Shown: positions 8,102-16,600 of the stretch, piece after piece | Layout: the number at the start of each line of letters is the position of its first letter | How positions within the stretch are numbered: the first letter of the stretch is position 1 | From: Bacteroidales bacterium | Lineage (GTDB): Bacteria > Bacteroidota > Bacteroidia > Bacteroidales > UBA932 | Length of the DNA stretch: 49,028 bases | Direction of reading: 5' to 3' | Assembly (NCBI GenBank): GCA_017961175.1 | Contig: JAGCXV010000065.1 | Coordinates: 1-49,028 of the forward strand | Notes under the pieces: generated by a model | Told to the model about the DNA's origin: nothing | The model's input: the letters and a program-made list of their open reading frames with translations, nothing else | Databases searched by the model: none | Program-made: the position numbers and the translations under genes

Positions 8102-8637
8102 ATTTCTGTTAGTTCTCCCGTGGCGGAGTCGATGATGAATCCTCTTACGGTAATGTCTTTAGGTATCAGAGGATGATTCTTTATTGTCTCTACGGTTTTC
8201 TTCACCGATTTTTCAGTGTCGTGGAAGCCTTCCAGCCACTGGTCCAGGTCAATTCCGCAGCGGTTTACGGTATCCAGAGTTTCCTCGGCGATGCCTTTTT
8301 GTATCATCTGTTCCCTGAAGTGAGCATAACTCATGTGGCAGGCTCCGCAAGAAGAATGGTGGATAACCATAACCTCTTCAACTCCAAGTTCGTAGATTGC
8401 CACTATGAGGCTTCTCATCGCTGAGTCAAAAGGGGAGAGGATGACTCCTCCGGCATTCTTTATGATCTTGGCGTCTCCGTTTTTCAGGCCAAGGGCGGAA
8501 GTCAGAAGGACGGACAGGCGGGTGTCCATGCAGGACAGCACGGCCAGTTTCTTCTTTGGATATTTGTCTGTAAGATAGCTTTCGTAGGATTTTTCTTCCA
8601 CGAATTTCTTGTTGAACTCTAATATCTGGTCTATCAT
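8098..8637 (-). CDS. Beta-class carbonic anhydrase
   Basis: A 179-residue enzyme interconverting carbon dioxide and bicarbonate. The zinc ligands are in place: Cys36 in LSCMDTRL (with Asp38 and Arg40 of the conserved dyad), His94 and Cys97 in IHHSSCGAC. The short length and lack of N-terminal extension fit the compact YtiB-like beta group. It lies 6 bases after the antiporter gene and overlaps the following membrane-protein gene by 4 bases. This layout suggests bicarbonate/proton supply is coupled to cation/proton exchange. Confidence 0.93.
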   Translation of the reverse strand: MIDQILEFNKKFVEEKSYESYLTDKYPKKKLAVLSCMDTRLSVLLTSALGLKNGDAKIIKNAGGVILSPFDSAMRSLIVAIYELGVEEVMVIHHSSCGACHMSYAHFREQMIQKGIAEETLDTVNRCGIDLDQWLEGFHDTEKSVKKTVETIKNHPLIPKDITVRGFIIDSATGELTEI

Positions 8638-8643
8638 GACACT

Positions 8644-10242
8644 TTATCTGAGCAGCACCAGATGGTCTCCCTCGTGGAGGACGGTGTTGCCGTTAGGAAT
8701 GATGTTTTCGTCCCCTCTGCGGACAAGGATGATGATGCCGCTTCCCGGAACTTCCTTGATCTTCTTGCCGATTCTGCGGCTGGTAGGCTTGACGGTCTTT
8801 TCCAGGAAGATGGCGTCAGAGCCTTCAAAAGCTTTGGTGACGATAATTGCCTTGTCACCAGGCTGAAGGACTGTGTCCCCTCTTGCGATTATCTGTTCAT
8901 TTCCTCTCAAAATAAGGGCGATAAGCACATTCTTCGGGAAGTTTATCTGGTGAACCTGCTTTCCGCACATATTGCTTTCCGGAGTGATTTCAACCCAGCT
9001 GAAGTGGAGACTGTGGTCTTCTGTATAGTCGTTGAAGGACTTGAGCACATTGCTGTTCTTGTCTATCATATCCAGCTTTTTGGCCGCCCAAGGAATCATA
9101 GAGCCCTGGAAGGCTATGGATATGACAACCAGGCAGAAGACTATGTTGAAAAGGTCTTCCTGGACAGCCTCGTCTCCGTTTATACACATGATGGCAAAGA
9201 CAATGGCCGAGGCTCCTCTCAGGCCCACGAACGACACGAAGGCCATCTGCTTGAAACTGTATTTGCGGAATGGAGCCAGTACGCTGAACACAGCCGCCGG
9301 TCTGGCAACCAGAAGCAGGAACAGGAAGATGAGTATGGCCGGAATGATGTCATTTGGCATCTTGGACGGTTCTACCAGCAAGCCTATCAGGAAGAAGGTC
9401 AACACCTGCATAAGCTCGTTAATTCCGTCGAAGAAGTTCACGATGGTCTTCTTGTCCTTGAAATCCTGGTTACCTACGATCATTCCCACCAGGTAAACGC
9501 TCAGGTAGCCGTTGCCTCCCAGAATGTCCGGGATCGAATAGCTGGCAACCGCAAGGGCCAGGATAAAGAGCGAGATGTAGCCGCTGCCTTTGATGGTAAC
9601 TTTCTGAAGCGTAAGGCTGGCGATTTTGGCTATGACCAGACCGCAGGCGGTTCCAATGCCGATCTGCATCAGCAGCATCAGGGCCAGTTTTCCACCCGAG
9701 GCGCTTCCGTTTGCGATAGAAAGCATGCCGATGGTCAGCATATATGCCATAGGGTCGTTGCTTCCGCTTTCGACCTGAAGCATAGGGGAGGTATTGTTCT
9801 TCAGACCGAGCTTTTTGGTCCTGAGGATGGAGAATACAGATGCGGCATCCGTAGAGCTCACTATCGCTCCGAGGATCAGGCTTTCTATCAGGCCCCAACC
9901 CAGAATAAAGTAGCACAAAAGGCTGGTAACGGCAGCAGTTATGACAACTCCCACAGAAGCCAGCAGACCCGCTTCGGTGGCTATGTGCCTGACGGCGCTC
10001 CAACGGGTTCCGAAACCGCCGTAGAACATGATGAATATCAAGGCGCAAGTACAGAAGTTGTGGGCAAACCTGAAGTCATCCATCTGGAACGGAATCACGT
10101 CGGTGACACCGAAGATTGCGCCCAGCAGAAGAAAGGCCAGCAGAGCCGGAATTCCCAGGCGTGTGGAAATGTTGTTAAGCCCGATGCTTATAAACAGTAC
10201 AAGTGCACCGATAAGCAGAATGAGAGTTATCATACTCTGCAA
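8644..10242 (-). CDS. Cation (K+)/proton antiporter, NhaP2/CvrA-like, with C-terminal TrkA-C domains
   Basis: A 532-residue inner-membrane protein: about 12 hydrophobic segments over residues 1-390 of the CPA1 exchanger type, including SSTDAASVFSIL and ESGSNDPMAYM (the conserved Asp pair region). The cytoplasmic C-terminus carries a TrkA-C/RCK-C-like fold (ITPESNMCGKQVHQ, GDTVLQPGDKAIIV) and a second, partly repeated copy ending in GNTVLHEGDHLVLL. This matches NhaP2/CvrA-type potassium/proton antiporters, used for potassium export and pH control. An ATG at codon 4 is an alternative start. It is followed by carbonic anhydrase after 6 bases. Confidence 0.9.
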   Translation of the reverse strand: MQSMITLILLIGALVLFISIGLNNISTRLGIPALLAFLLLGAIFGVTDVIPFQMDDFRFAHNFCTCALIFIMFYGGFGTRWSAVRHIATEAGLLASVGVVITAAVTSLLCYFILGWGLIESLILGAIVSSTDAASVFSILRTKKLGLKNNTSPMLQVESGSNDPMAYMLTIGMLSIANGSASGGKLALMLLMQIGIGTACGLVIAKIASLTLQKVTIKGSGYISLFILALAVASYSIPDILGGNGYLSVYLVGMIVGNQDFKDKKTIVNFFDGINELMQVLTFFLIGLLVEPSKMPNDIIPAILIFLFLLLVARPAAVFSVLAPFRKYSFKQMAFVSFVGLRGASAIVFAIMCINGDEAVQEDLFNIVFCLVVISIAFQGSMIPWAAKKLDMIDKNSNVLKSFNDYTEDHSLHFSWVEITPESNMCGKQVHQINFPKNVLIALILRGNEQIIARGDTVLQPGDKAIIVTKAFEGSDAIFLEKTVKPTSRRIGKKIKEVPGSGIIILVRRGDENIIPNGNTVLHEGDHLVLLR

Positions 10243-10264
10243 AAATAAGAAAAATGTCCTTTAG

Positions 10265-11440
10265 CTATAGGCACATCTTGTAGATGTTCTCCACATCCTG
10301 CTTCTGGAGAGGCTTGAAGCCCTGTAGCGTTCCACCGTTTACGGCTTTCTCCGCCATTTCGGCAAAGTGGGTCTGGTCTATTCCCAAATCGGTGAGAGTG
10401 CTCTTCAGTCCAAGACTTCCAAAGAGGAAATCGCTGAGGCACTTGATAGCCTTGCGAGCAATGTCCATAGGCGGGAGAGAAGAGTCTATGCCGAAGACGT
10501 TTACTCCGAACTGCACAAACTTGCCAACAGTGTCCTCATTCAGGCAGTACTCCATCCACCTCGGAGTAAGAATAGCCAATCCCAGACCATGAGTAATGTC
10601 GTAATAGGCAGACAGCTGGTGCTCCATAGGATGGCAGCTCCAAGCCAGACGCTTTCCTCCGTCTATGAAGCCGTTTATCGCCCAGGAAGAAGTCCACATA
10701 AGGTTGGCCCTGGCCTCGTAATTTTCAGGCTCTTTCATCGCGATAGGGGCATATTTTATGACGGTCTTCATCAGGCCCTCCATAAAGCAGTCCAGCATAT
10801 AGAGATCCTGGTCCATATTGAAGTAAACCTCAAAGATGTGGCTGAGCATATCTGCCGCTCCGCAGGCTGTCTGGTAAGGGCTTACTGTAAAGGTGTTTGT
10901 AGGGTCCAGGAACGATGCCTTCGGCAGCATCGGAGGGCACATGCAGCCAATCTTGTCGTTGGTATCAGGGTTGCTGATCACTCCGCCGCAGTCCATCTCG
11001 CTTCCCGTTGCGGACAAGGTCAAAATGCTGACTATCGGAAGTGCTTTCTCCACCGGAACCCTTTTCTTCATATCGAAGAAATCCCAAGGGTCAAAGTCCA
11101 CAAGCGCTCCTGCGGCCATAAACTTTGTGGCGTCTATAGTTGAACCTCCTCCAACCGCCAGCAGCACGTCTATGTTGAGGTCTTTGCACATCTGCGCTCC
11201 CTGCCTTACGGAACTGATTCTTGGATTAGGCTCTATGCCAGAAAGTTCGAATAGTTCCAGCCCTGCGTCCTTTATCTCCTTGACCACCTTGTCGTAGAGT
11301 CCGATGCGCTTGATGGAGCCGCCTCCGTAAGTAAGAAGCACACGTTTGCCCCATTTCTTGAGTTCCGGACCAAGGTTCTGAAGCTGCTCCTTTCCAAAAT
11401 ATACTCTGACAGGTATGTCGTAAATGAAATCGTGGATCAT
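10265..11440 (-). CDS. Iron-containing alcohol dehydrogenase (butanol-dehydrogenase/YqhD type)
   Basis: A 391-residue NAD(P)-dependent enzyme that reduces aldehydes to alcohols or the reverse. The cofactor region shows VLLTYGGGSIKR and AVGGGSTIDATKF; metal ligands are expected in ACGAADMLSHIFE (Asp and His), HPMEHQLS and DITHGLGLAIL. The ordering and GGGS turn fit the YqhD/BdhA branch. It lies 20 bases after the flavodoxin gene and 22 bases before the antiporter gene on the same strand, so they may share a transcript. A role in disposing of reducing power or detoxifying aldehydes is inferred. Confidence 0.92.
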   Translation of the reverse strand: MIHDFIYDIPVRVYFGKEQLQNLGPELKKWGKRVLLTYGGGSIKRIGLYDKVVKEIKDAGLELFELSGIEPNPRISSVRQGAQMCKDLNIDVLLAVGGGSTIDATKFMAAGALVDFDPWDFFDMKKRVPVEKALPIVSILTLSATGSEMDCGGVISNPDTNDKIGCMCPPMLPKASFLDPTNTFTVSPYQTACGAADMLSHIFEVYFNMDQDLYMLDCFMEGLMKTVIKYAPIAMKEPENYEARANLMWTSSWAINGFIDGGKRLAWSCHPMEHQLSAYYDITHGLGLAILTPRWMEYCLNEDTVGKFVQFGVNVFGIDSSLPPMDIARKAIKCLSDFLFGSLGLKSTLTDLGIDQTHFAEMAEKAVNGGTLQGFKPLQKQDVENIYKMCL

Positions 11441-11460
11441 TGCTTTGCTGTATTAAGTGG

Positions 11461-12039
11461 TTAAAGAGATAGCGAATCTATCCAGGCTTTTACATCCTGG
11501 TCTGATGCCCTGTTGAGCACCTTTCCGGCTTTCCAGTTGATCTTAGGGTACTGTGCCTTGAACTGGGCGTTTGCCTTGTCAATGGTGCTGCCACCGGATG
11601 TCGCAAAGAACACCACGGTCTTGCCCTCAAAACCGTATTTCTCTATGAACGTGTTGATTATGGTAGGGGCCGTGTACCACCAGACAGGGAATCCGATGAA
11701 TATAGTTCCGTACTGGCCGGCGTTCTCCAGATCCTTTACAAATGCCGGGCGGGAGTTCTTGTCCGCCATCTCCACGCTGCTGCGTGAAGTCTTTACTGTC
11801 CAGTCCAGATCCTCGGATGTATACTTGACTTCCGGTTTGATTTCATAAAGGTCTCCACCGGTTGCCTTTGCAACCTTCTCTGCCAGGGCCTTGGTTGTTC
11901 CTGTCGCGGAGAAATAAGCTACGAGTGTCTTCATATTGTTTTCCTCCTGAGTGTTAGTGTTTTGTTGGGATTTCTTGTTTTGCGCGCAGGATGCAATTAC
12001 CATTGCCATTGCCGCGATTGTAAGCAGGATCTTTTTCAT
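11461..12039 (-). CDS. Flavodoxin-domain lipoprotein with a second internal start
   Basis: The 192-residue form starts with a lipoprotein signal (AMVIASC, Cys18) and a Gln/Asn-rich linker. From residue 36 it is a flavodoxin-fold domain: TLVAYFSATGTTKALAE is the FMN phosphate-binding loop, and GFPVWWYTAP and FFATSGGS are the aromatic and isoalloxazine-contact loops. Without the leader, the protein from Met36 would be a normal 157-residue cytoplasmic flavodoxin. A strong Shine-Dalgarno AGGAGG lies 8 bases before that internal ATG (11943-11948). Two products, an anchored form and a cytosolic form, are therefore possible. Neighbours are a Fe-type alcohol dehydrogenase downstream and an AAA ATPase upstream. 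Confidence 0.9.
   Translation of the reverse strand: MKKILLTIAAMAMVIASCAQNKKSQQNTNTQEENNMKTLVAYFSATGTTKALAEKVAKATGGDLYEIKPEVKYTSEDLDWTVKTSRSSVEMADKNSRPAFVKDLENAGQYGTIFIGFPVWWYTAPTIINTFIEKYGFEGKTVVFFATSGGSTIDKANAQFKAQYPKINWKAGKVLNRASDQDVKAWIDSLSL
11932..11948 (-). promoter_or_regulatory. Shine-Dalgarno plus internal ATG inside the flavodoxin gene
   Basis: On the minus strand AGGAGG (11943-11948) is followed after 8 bases by ATG (11932-11934), codon 36 of the flavodoxin lipoprotein and the natural start of a leaderless flavodoxin. This is among the best Shine-Dalgarno matches I noticed in the window, in a phylum that often does without one. Confidence 0.55.
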
Positions 12040-12054
12040 ATAATTAGTGATTCT

Positions 12055-13191
12055 CTATTCATAAAACACTTGTCTTTTTAGCCATAGCTTAAACAATGAA
12101 TCGTTTATTGTTATGGTTTGACCATCTATATCAATCAAATCTTTCTTTAAAAGAGCTTTTTTGATGGATTGAACATTTGATGATGATTCCAACCTGTATT
12201 TGTTGATGATTTCTTTTCGGCTGAAACCATCATTAATTCCATTTGCTACAGCCTTAAGAAAATTTAGTTGAAATTCCGAAAGCTGTTCAACCTCTCTTTG
12301 AAAGAACACTTTATTCTGCTCAAGAATGTCATCGATAGCAGAATTAACGTCTTTCTCTGTTACCACTTTGTCGGATTTGTACCAGACTATCCAGGCTAGG
12401 TGCTGAACATATGATGACAGATCTTCAGTTGCCTGGCATATTCTTAGTGCTAATTTTTCAGAAATGCTCTTTCCGGTTTCCTGAAACTTAGAGCAAATGA
12501 ACGGAACCCATTCTTCTGACGGAATTTTCTTTAGGAACATCATATCACCGAATTTATAGAAAGGCATACTCTTATCGTTGAAGATGTTTTCCATCAAATG
12601 TTTCTTGCTGCCGAACATACAGTACGTAATATTCTGCTGGTGCTGCCATACAGAGCGTAGCTTTTTTTGGATTGTCAACGAATCCGGGAAATCAGCAATT
12701 TGTTGAAATTCATCAATGCAAATGACAAGGCGAATTTTCTTTTTTTTCACAATCCTTTCCGGCAATTGCAATATGCCTTCTTTCGTATTGTCTTTTTCTT
12801 CCCAAGAGAAAGAAAGAGAAAAGTCATTCAAAGGGTCAGGGCCAAAAGAAAATTTCGGTGAAATATTGGAGAGAAATGCTTTAGCTGTTTCTACCCATTC
12901 TTCAAGCTTTGATGATGTCTGTTTAATGACAGCTGATGCAAAAGCATGATAAAAATCATATTCGGACTTGCATTGAAAGATGTCTATGAATACTGGTTTT
13001 ATTGTTTTTGTATCAATCTCAGACAATACTTTTTTTACAAGAGAGGTCTTTCCCCATCTCCTTGGAGAAATGAGGATAGTGTTGATGCCATGTGTTAAAT
13101 TTGCCTTAAGACGTTTCGCATCTTCTTCTCTATCAGTAAAATATGAACCTTCTGCAGCTTTCCCGAATACAAAAGGATTTTCTATAGCCAT
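12055..13191 (-). CDS. AAA-type ATPase (archaeal ATPase/STAND-like, ATPase_2 family)
   Basis: A 378-residue P-loop protein: Walker A SPRRWGKTSL near residue 42, Walker B LVICIDEFQQ near 157, a sensor-like segment YCMFGSKKHLM, and a C-terminal winged-helix-like region (GFSRKEIINKYRLESSSNVQSIKKAL). The layout FTDREEDAKRL...ISPRRWGKTSL is typical of Bacteroidetes ATP-binding proteins of the ATPase_2 group, whose roles are mostly unknown. It is AT-richer than its downstream neighbours and diverges from the restriction-modification gene, so it probably belongs to the same acquired island. Four 15-bp tandem repeats lie just upstream of its start. It is only 15 bases ahead of the flavodoxin gene. 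Confidence 0.85.
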   Translation of the reverse strand: MAIENPFVFGKAAEGSYFTDREEDAKRLKANLTHGINTILISPRRWGKTSLVKKVLSEIDTKTIKPVFIDIFQCKSEYDFYHAFASAVIKQTSSKLEEWVETAKAFLSNISPKFSFGPDPLNDFSLSFSWEEKDNTKEGILQLPERIVKKKKIRLVICIDEFQQIADFPDSLTIQKKLRSVWQHQQNITYCMFGSKKHLMENIFNDKSMPFYKFGDMMFLKKIPSEEWVPFICSKFQETGKSISEKLALRICQATEDLSSYVQHLAWIVWYKSDKVVTEKDVNSAIDDILEQNKVFFQREVEQLSEFQLNFLKAVANGINDGFSRKEIINKYRLESSSNVQSIKKALLKKDLIDIDGQTITINDSLFKLWLKRQVFYE

Positions 13192-13228
13192 AATCGAGAG
13201 TTATAAAGTTGTTACAAATATAAGTAAT

Positions 13229-13288
13229 AAAATTATTAGTAACAAGTTTATTAGTAATAAACCTATTAGTAAGAACTTTATTTGCAAC
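13229..13288. repeat. Four 15-bp tandem repeats upstream of the ATPase gene
   Basis: Units: AAAATTATTAGTAAC (13229-13243), AAGTTTATTAGTAAT (13244-13258), AAACCTATTAGTAAG (13259-13273) and AACTTTATTTGCAAC (13274-13288). The core TATTAGTAA is kept in the first three. A fifth, weaker unit may precede at 13214-13228. Period 15 is fixed. The array ends about 38 bases upstream of the ATPase ATG, a position suited to an operator or iteron-like array. Confidence 0.7.
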
Positions 13289-13356
13289 AGTAAGGTGCAG
13301 CTTTTAAGTTTTTAGAATAATCGCGCCTTCCTGTCTATTCACTTTTGCGCAGACAG

Positions 13357-13390
13357 TTTGTCAATCTTGTCGCAAATTATGCTACCTTTG
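13357..13390 (+). promoter_or_regulatory. Promoter of the restriction-modification gene
   Basis: TTTG at 13357-13360, 22 bases, then TACCTTTG at 13383-13390, an exact TAnnTTTG. Spacing is one or two bases longer than the usual 19-21. Predicted transcription start is near 13397. Confidence 0.5.
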
Positions 13391-13666
13391 TAAAGGTGAG
13401 ATAATTTCGCAATAGGCAGTTTTCCTAAATTTTTAGGGATTATTGTAGGCAAGCGAGAGACAAGAAACGATAAATACATATGCAAACACGTAATTGGATT
13501 GGCTAAGATAAGGCTATGCCCACCATTTTGATGCGCCAGATCTTGTTCTTAACCATAAATATGGATTCTGTTCCTTTTACCTTGTGGATTCGCACAAGAA
13601 GGGTCGTATTATAATGAGTGCATAAATGCCTAACTCTCAATTATGTACAGCGTTAAATGCTGAAGT

Positions 13667-16600
13667 ATGATAACACAGAAAAATATATCCGCACTTCTTT
13701 TGCATTTAGGCTTTACCGAAAGCAATAGCATATTTAAGAGAGACTATTCTCAAGGTGCTAGCATTGAGGTAAACTTTGTTTCACAAAAGATTACCTATTC
13801 TCCATTGGATTCTGATTTCAAAGAGGGCGAGTACCCAACGAAAGATAAGCCAGCTAAAGGATTTGTAATTCATCGTGATACTACCTTGAATTTCAGTGCT
13901 AACGAAAGTTTTGTTTGTCTTGTTTGCGTTCATTTGTTGCTGAAGAAAGGGTATGAGCCTAAGCATATCGTTTTTGAACCAGCTTTTAAAGTTGGTCATG
14001 TAAATAAACCCTCCTACGGAGATATTCTTGTATTTGATAAGGAATACCATCCTCTTGTTTTGATTGAGAACAAAACATATGGTTCGGAGTTTTCGGCCGA
14101 ATGGAATAATATGCAAAAGGATGGAGGGCAATTATTCAGCTATCTCGGTCCACTTGTCAATAGCCTTGGCTTCTGTGAAAATCTTGTTCTTTTTGCCGCC
14201 GATTATGATGAAAAGGAAATACTAAAGAATCATATTATTACTTTAAAGGATAACGACAAGCGATTAAAAGAACTTGATAATCCAAAAACATTCAGCAACG
14301 CACAGGGACGTTATTTTGATGTGTGGAGTGAGACTTATGCCAAGTCATTTGAAACAAAAGGGCTGTTTGAAGATGATATTGCCCCTTATTCTATAGGCAA
14401 ACTAAAATATACCATTAATGACCTTAAGGGACTATCGCATGCGGAGATACGTCCAATTTACCATGAGTTTGCCACAATCCTGCGAAATCATGCAATTACT
14501 GATTTTGAGCACTCGTTCTATATTCTTATCGACTTATTCCTTTGCAAAATAACAGATGAAAGAAACAATCCAAATGACTTGCAGTTCTTTTATAAGGGTA
14601 TTACTCGCGACACGCCAAAGGAATATTGTGCTCGACTCTTAAACCTTTACCAACAGGGGAAGAAACAACTCTTTGGAATTGATGTAGTAAACAAAAACGA
14701 AAGCGACATATCCCAGATATTTGAAGACACCAATCGTTCTGTTACAAATGGTCTTTTTGCTGGGATTAAAGAGCTATTTGAGGAGATAAAGTTCTATAAT
14801 ATCAAGAAGTTTAACTTTATTGATGTTGAGAACAAAGAAGAGTTTGAGATGAATTTCCAAATCCTTATAAAGATAGCTTCCCTTATTCAAGACATCAATT
14901 TAAGCAACAGTGAGACTAATCACTTCTTTGGTGACCTATTTGAAGGCCTTCTTTCAAGAAATGTCCATCAGACTGAAGGACAATTCTTCACGCCCCTCCC
15001 TATTGTTAATTTTATCATTAAATCTCTACCGCAATTCCCCAATTCAAGCAATGTGAAGGTGCTTGACTACGCTTGCGGGGCGGGTCACTTCTTGACAGAA
15101 TTCATAAAATCTTATCCACAAGCGGATGCATATGGTATTGAGAAAAGCCAACCGCTGAGCCAAGTCGCAAAAATTGCAACTATCATAAATGGAGCTAAGG
15201 ATTCTCATATTGTATTTAAAGACTCATTGAGTATCTTTAATACTGCGGAGGTTCGTTTCCAAGGATTTGACAGGGAAAATTTCGACTGTATCATTGCAAA
15301 CCCTCCATATAGCGTAAAAGGTTTTTTGAATACTTTATCAGACAATGACCGACAGCAATTCAACCTTATCAAGTTCGTTAAAGAAAAATCATACGGGTCA
15401 AACGATAGCATTGAATGTTTCTTCATCGAGCGAACCAAGCATTTTTTGCAACCTAACGGATTGGTAGGCATCATCCTACCCGGTTCTATACTCTCAAACG
15501 GGAATCTATATACCAAAGCCCGTGAGTTATTGTTTGAGAGTTTCAACTTATTGGCTATAGTCAATTTAAATAGTCGCACTTTTGGCTCAACTGGCACGAA
15601 CACCATCGTGCTCTTTGCTCAGAAAGTAAAGAAAAATTCAGGAGGACTGCTTGATACTTTTATCAGCAAAAAGGACTATACGCAGTATCTTAGCTATAAG
15701 GCAATAGAGTCCTATATGCAAAAGCAGGGCTACTCAAAGGATGATTATTTTGCTTTTATGCAGGATAATGTCTTGGGTAAGTCTCTTGAAGAACATGAAA
15801 TATTCAATGAATATAAGAAGAAATTCAAGCCCAAAGCTATCAGCCTGTCGGAGAAGAAAATTTGGTTCAAGAGTTCTTCGTATTATCGTTCTGACCTGAA
15901 GGATAATTCAAATGAGAACAAGTCTCTTTTCATTAGTTTTCTTCAGTCTGATGATTATAAAAGATTAGAAAGTGCGGAATATCAAAAAAGATTTATTTCA
16001 TATGCTAAAGTTATCGAGCGCGATAAACTTAACACGTTCATTCAGATTTATGATAATACCGTTGTAATTTTGCAATCGCCCCCGGACAAGGTAAAGAACA
16101 AGAGCAACAAAGATGCGATTGTAAAGTTCCTTGGTTACGATTGGAGTAACCGTAAAGGAGACGAGGGGATTAAATATGTTACTACTCGCTCCTTTACTGA
16201 ATCCGCAGAAGAAGACACCCCAGATGGTGATGAGAAGGACGCAGATGTTGTCGCTGCAATTAATTCAATCAAATACATAGCCACACCGCTTTATAACCCT
16301 AATGATGCATGGGACAGGAGTAAGTTCGCATTTGCTATCCGAAAGCATATCTATAATCAATGTCGTAAGTTCTCGTTCGGGGCCTGCTCAGTCCCAAATG
16401 AATACATTGAGCAGGAGTATGAAGGTGGAATGAATGAATTATTATCTTCCGCTTCGTTGGCAGATATGATTGATTTTAGCCGAAATAGCTTCGACAAATC
16501 AATTAAGTTGACCGCTGATAGAAAGGTAGAGATTGTTAGCAAGTACCCATTAGTTAAATTGGGTGGTAGCGATGGCATCTGCGATATAAGAATAGGTGGG

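Larger units (their letters stand above)
13192..13666. other. 475-base intergenic region between the ATPase and the restriction-modification gene
   Basis: It holds the 15-bp tandem repeats (13229-13288), a promoter facing right (13357-13390) and a 14-bp inverted repeat CCTAAA-TT-TTTAGG at 13434-13447. From about 13512 to 13626 one frame stays open without a start codon and ends in TAA, reading APDLVLNHKYGF near its middle, which may be a decayed gene fragment. The region gives the RM gene an unusually long leader of about 270 bases from the predicted transcription start. Confidence 0.5.

Noticed and set aside
8662-10248. Plus-strand open frame of 528 codons opposite the antiporter gene
   Set aside because: It mirrors a clear antiporter gene in the opposite strand, has a composition rich in His, Gln and Asp without any domain, and results from codon bias.
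13229-13288. CRISPR-like array
   Set aside because: The 15-bp units are contiguous with no spacers and no cas genes are nearby.
13482-13626. Short open frames in the leader of the restriction-modification gene
   Set aside because: One has a stop after eight codons (MQTRNWIG); another lacks a start. They are noted as a possible remnant but not called as a gene.
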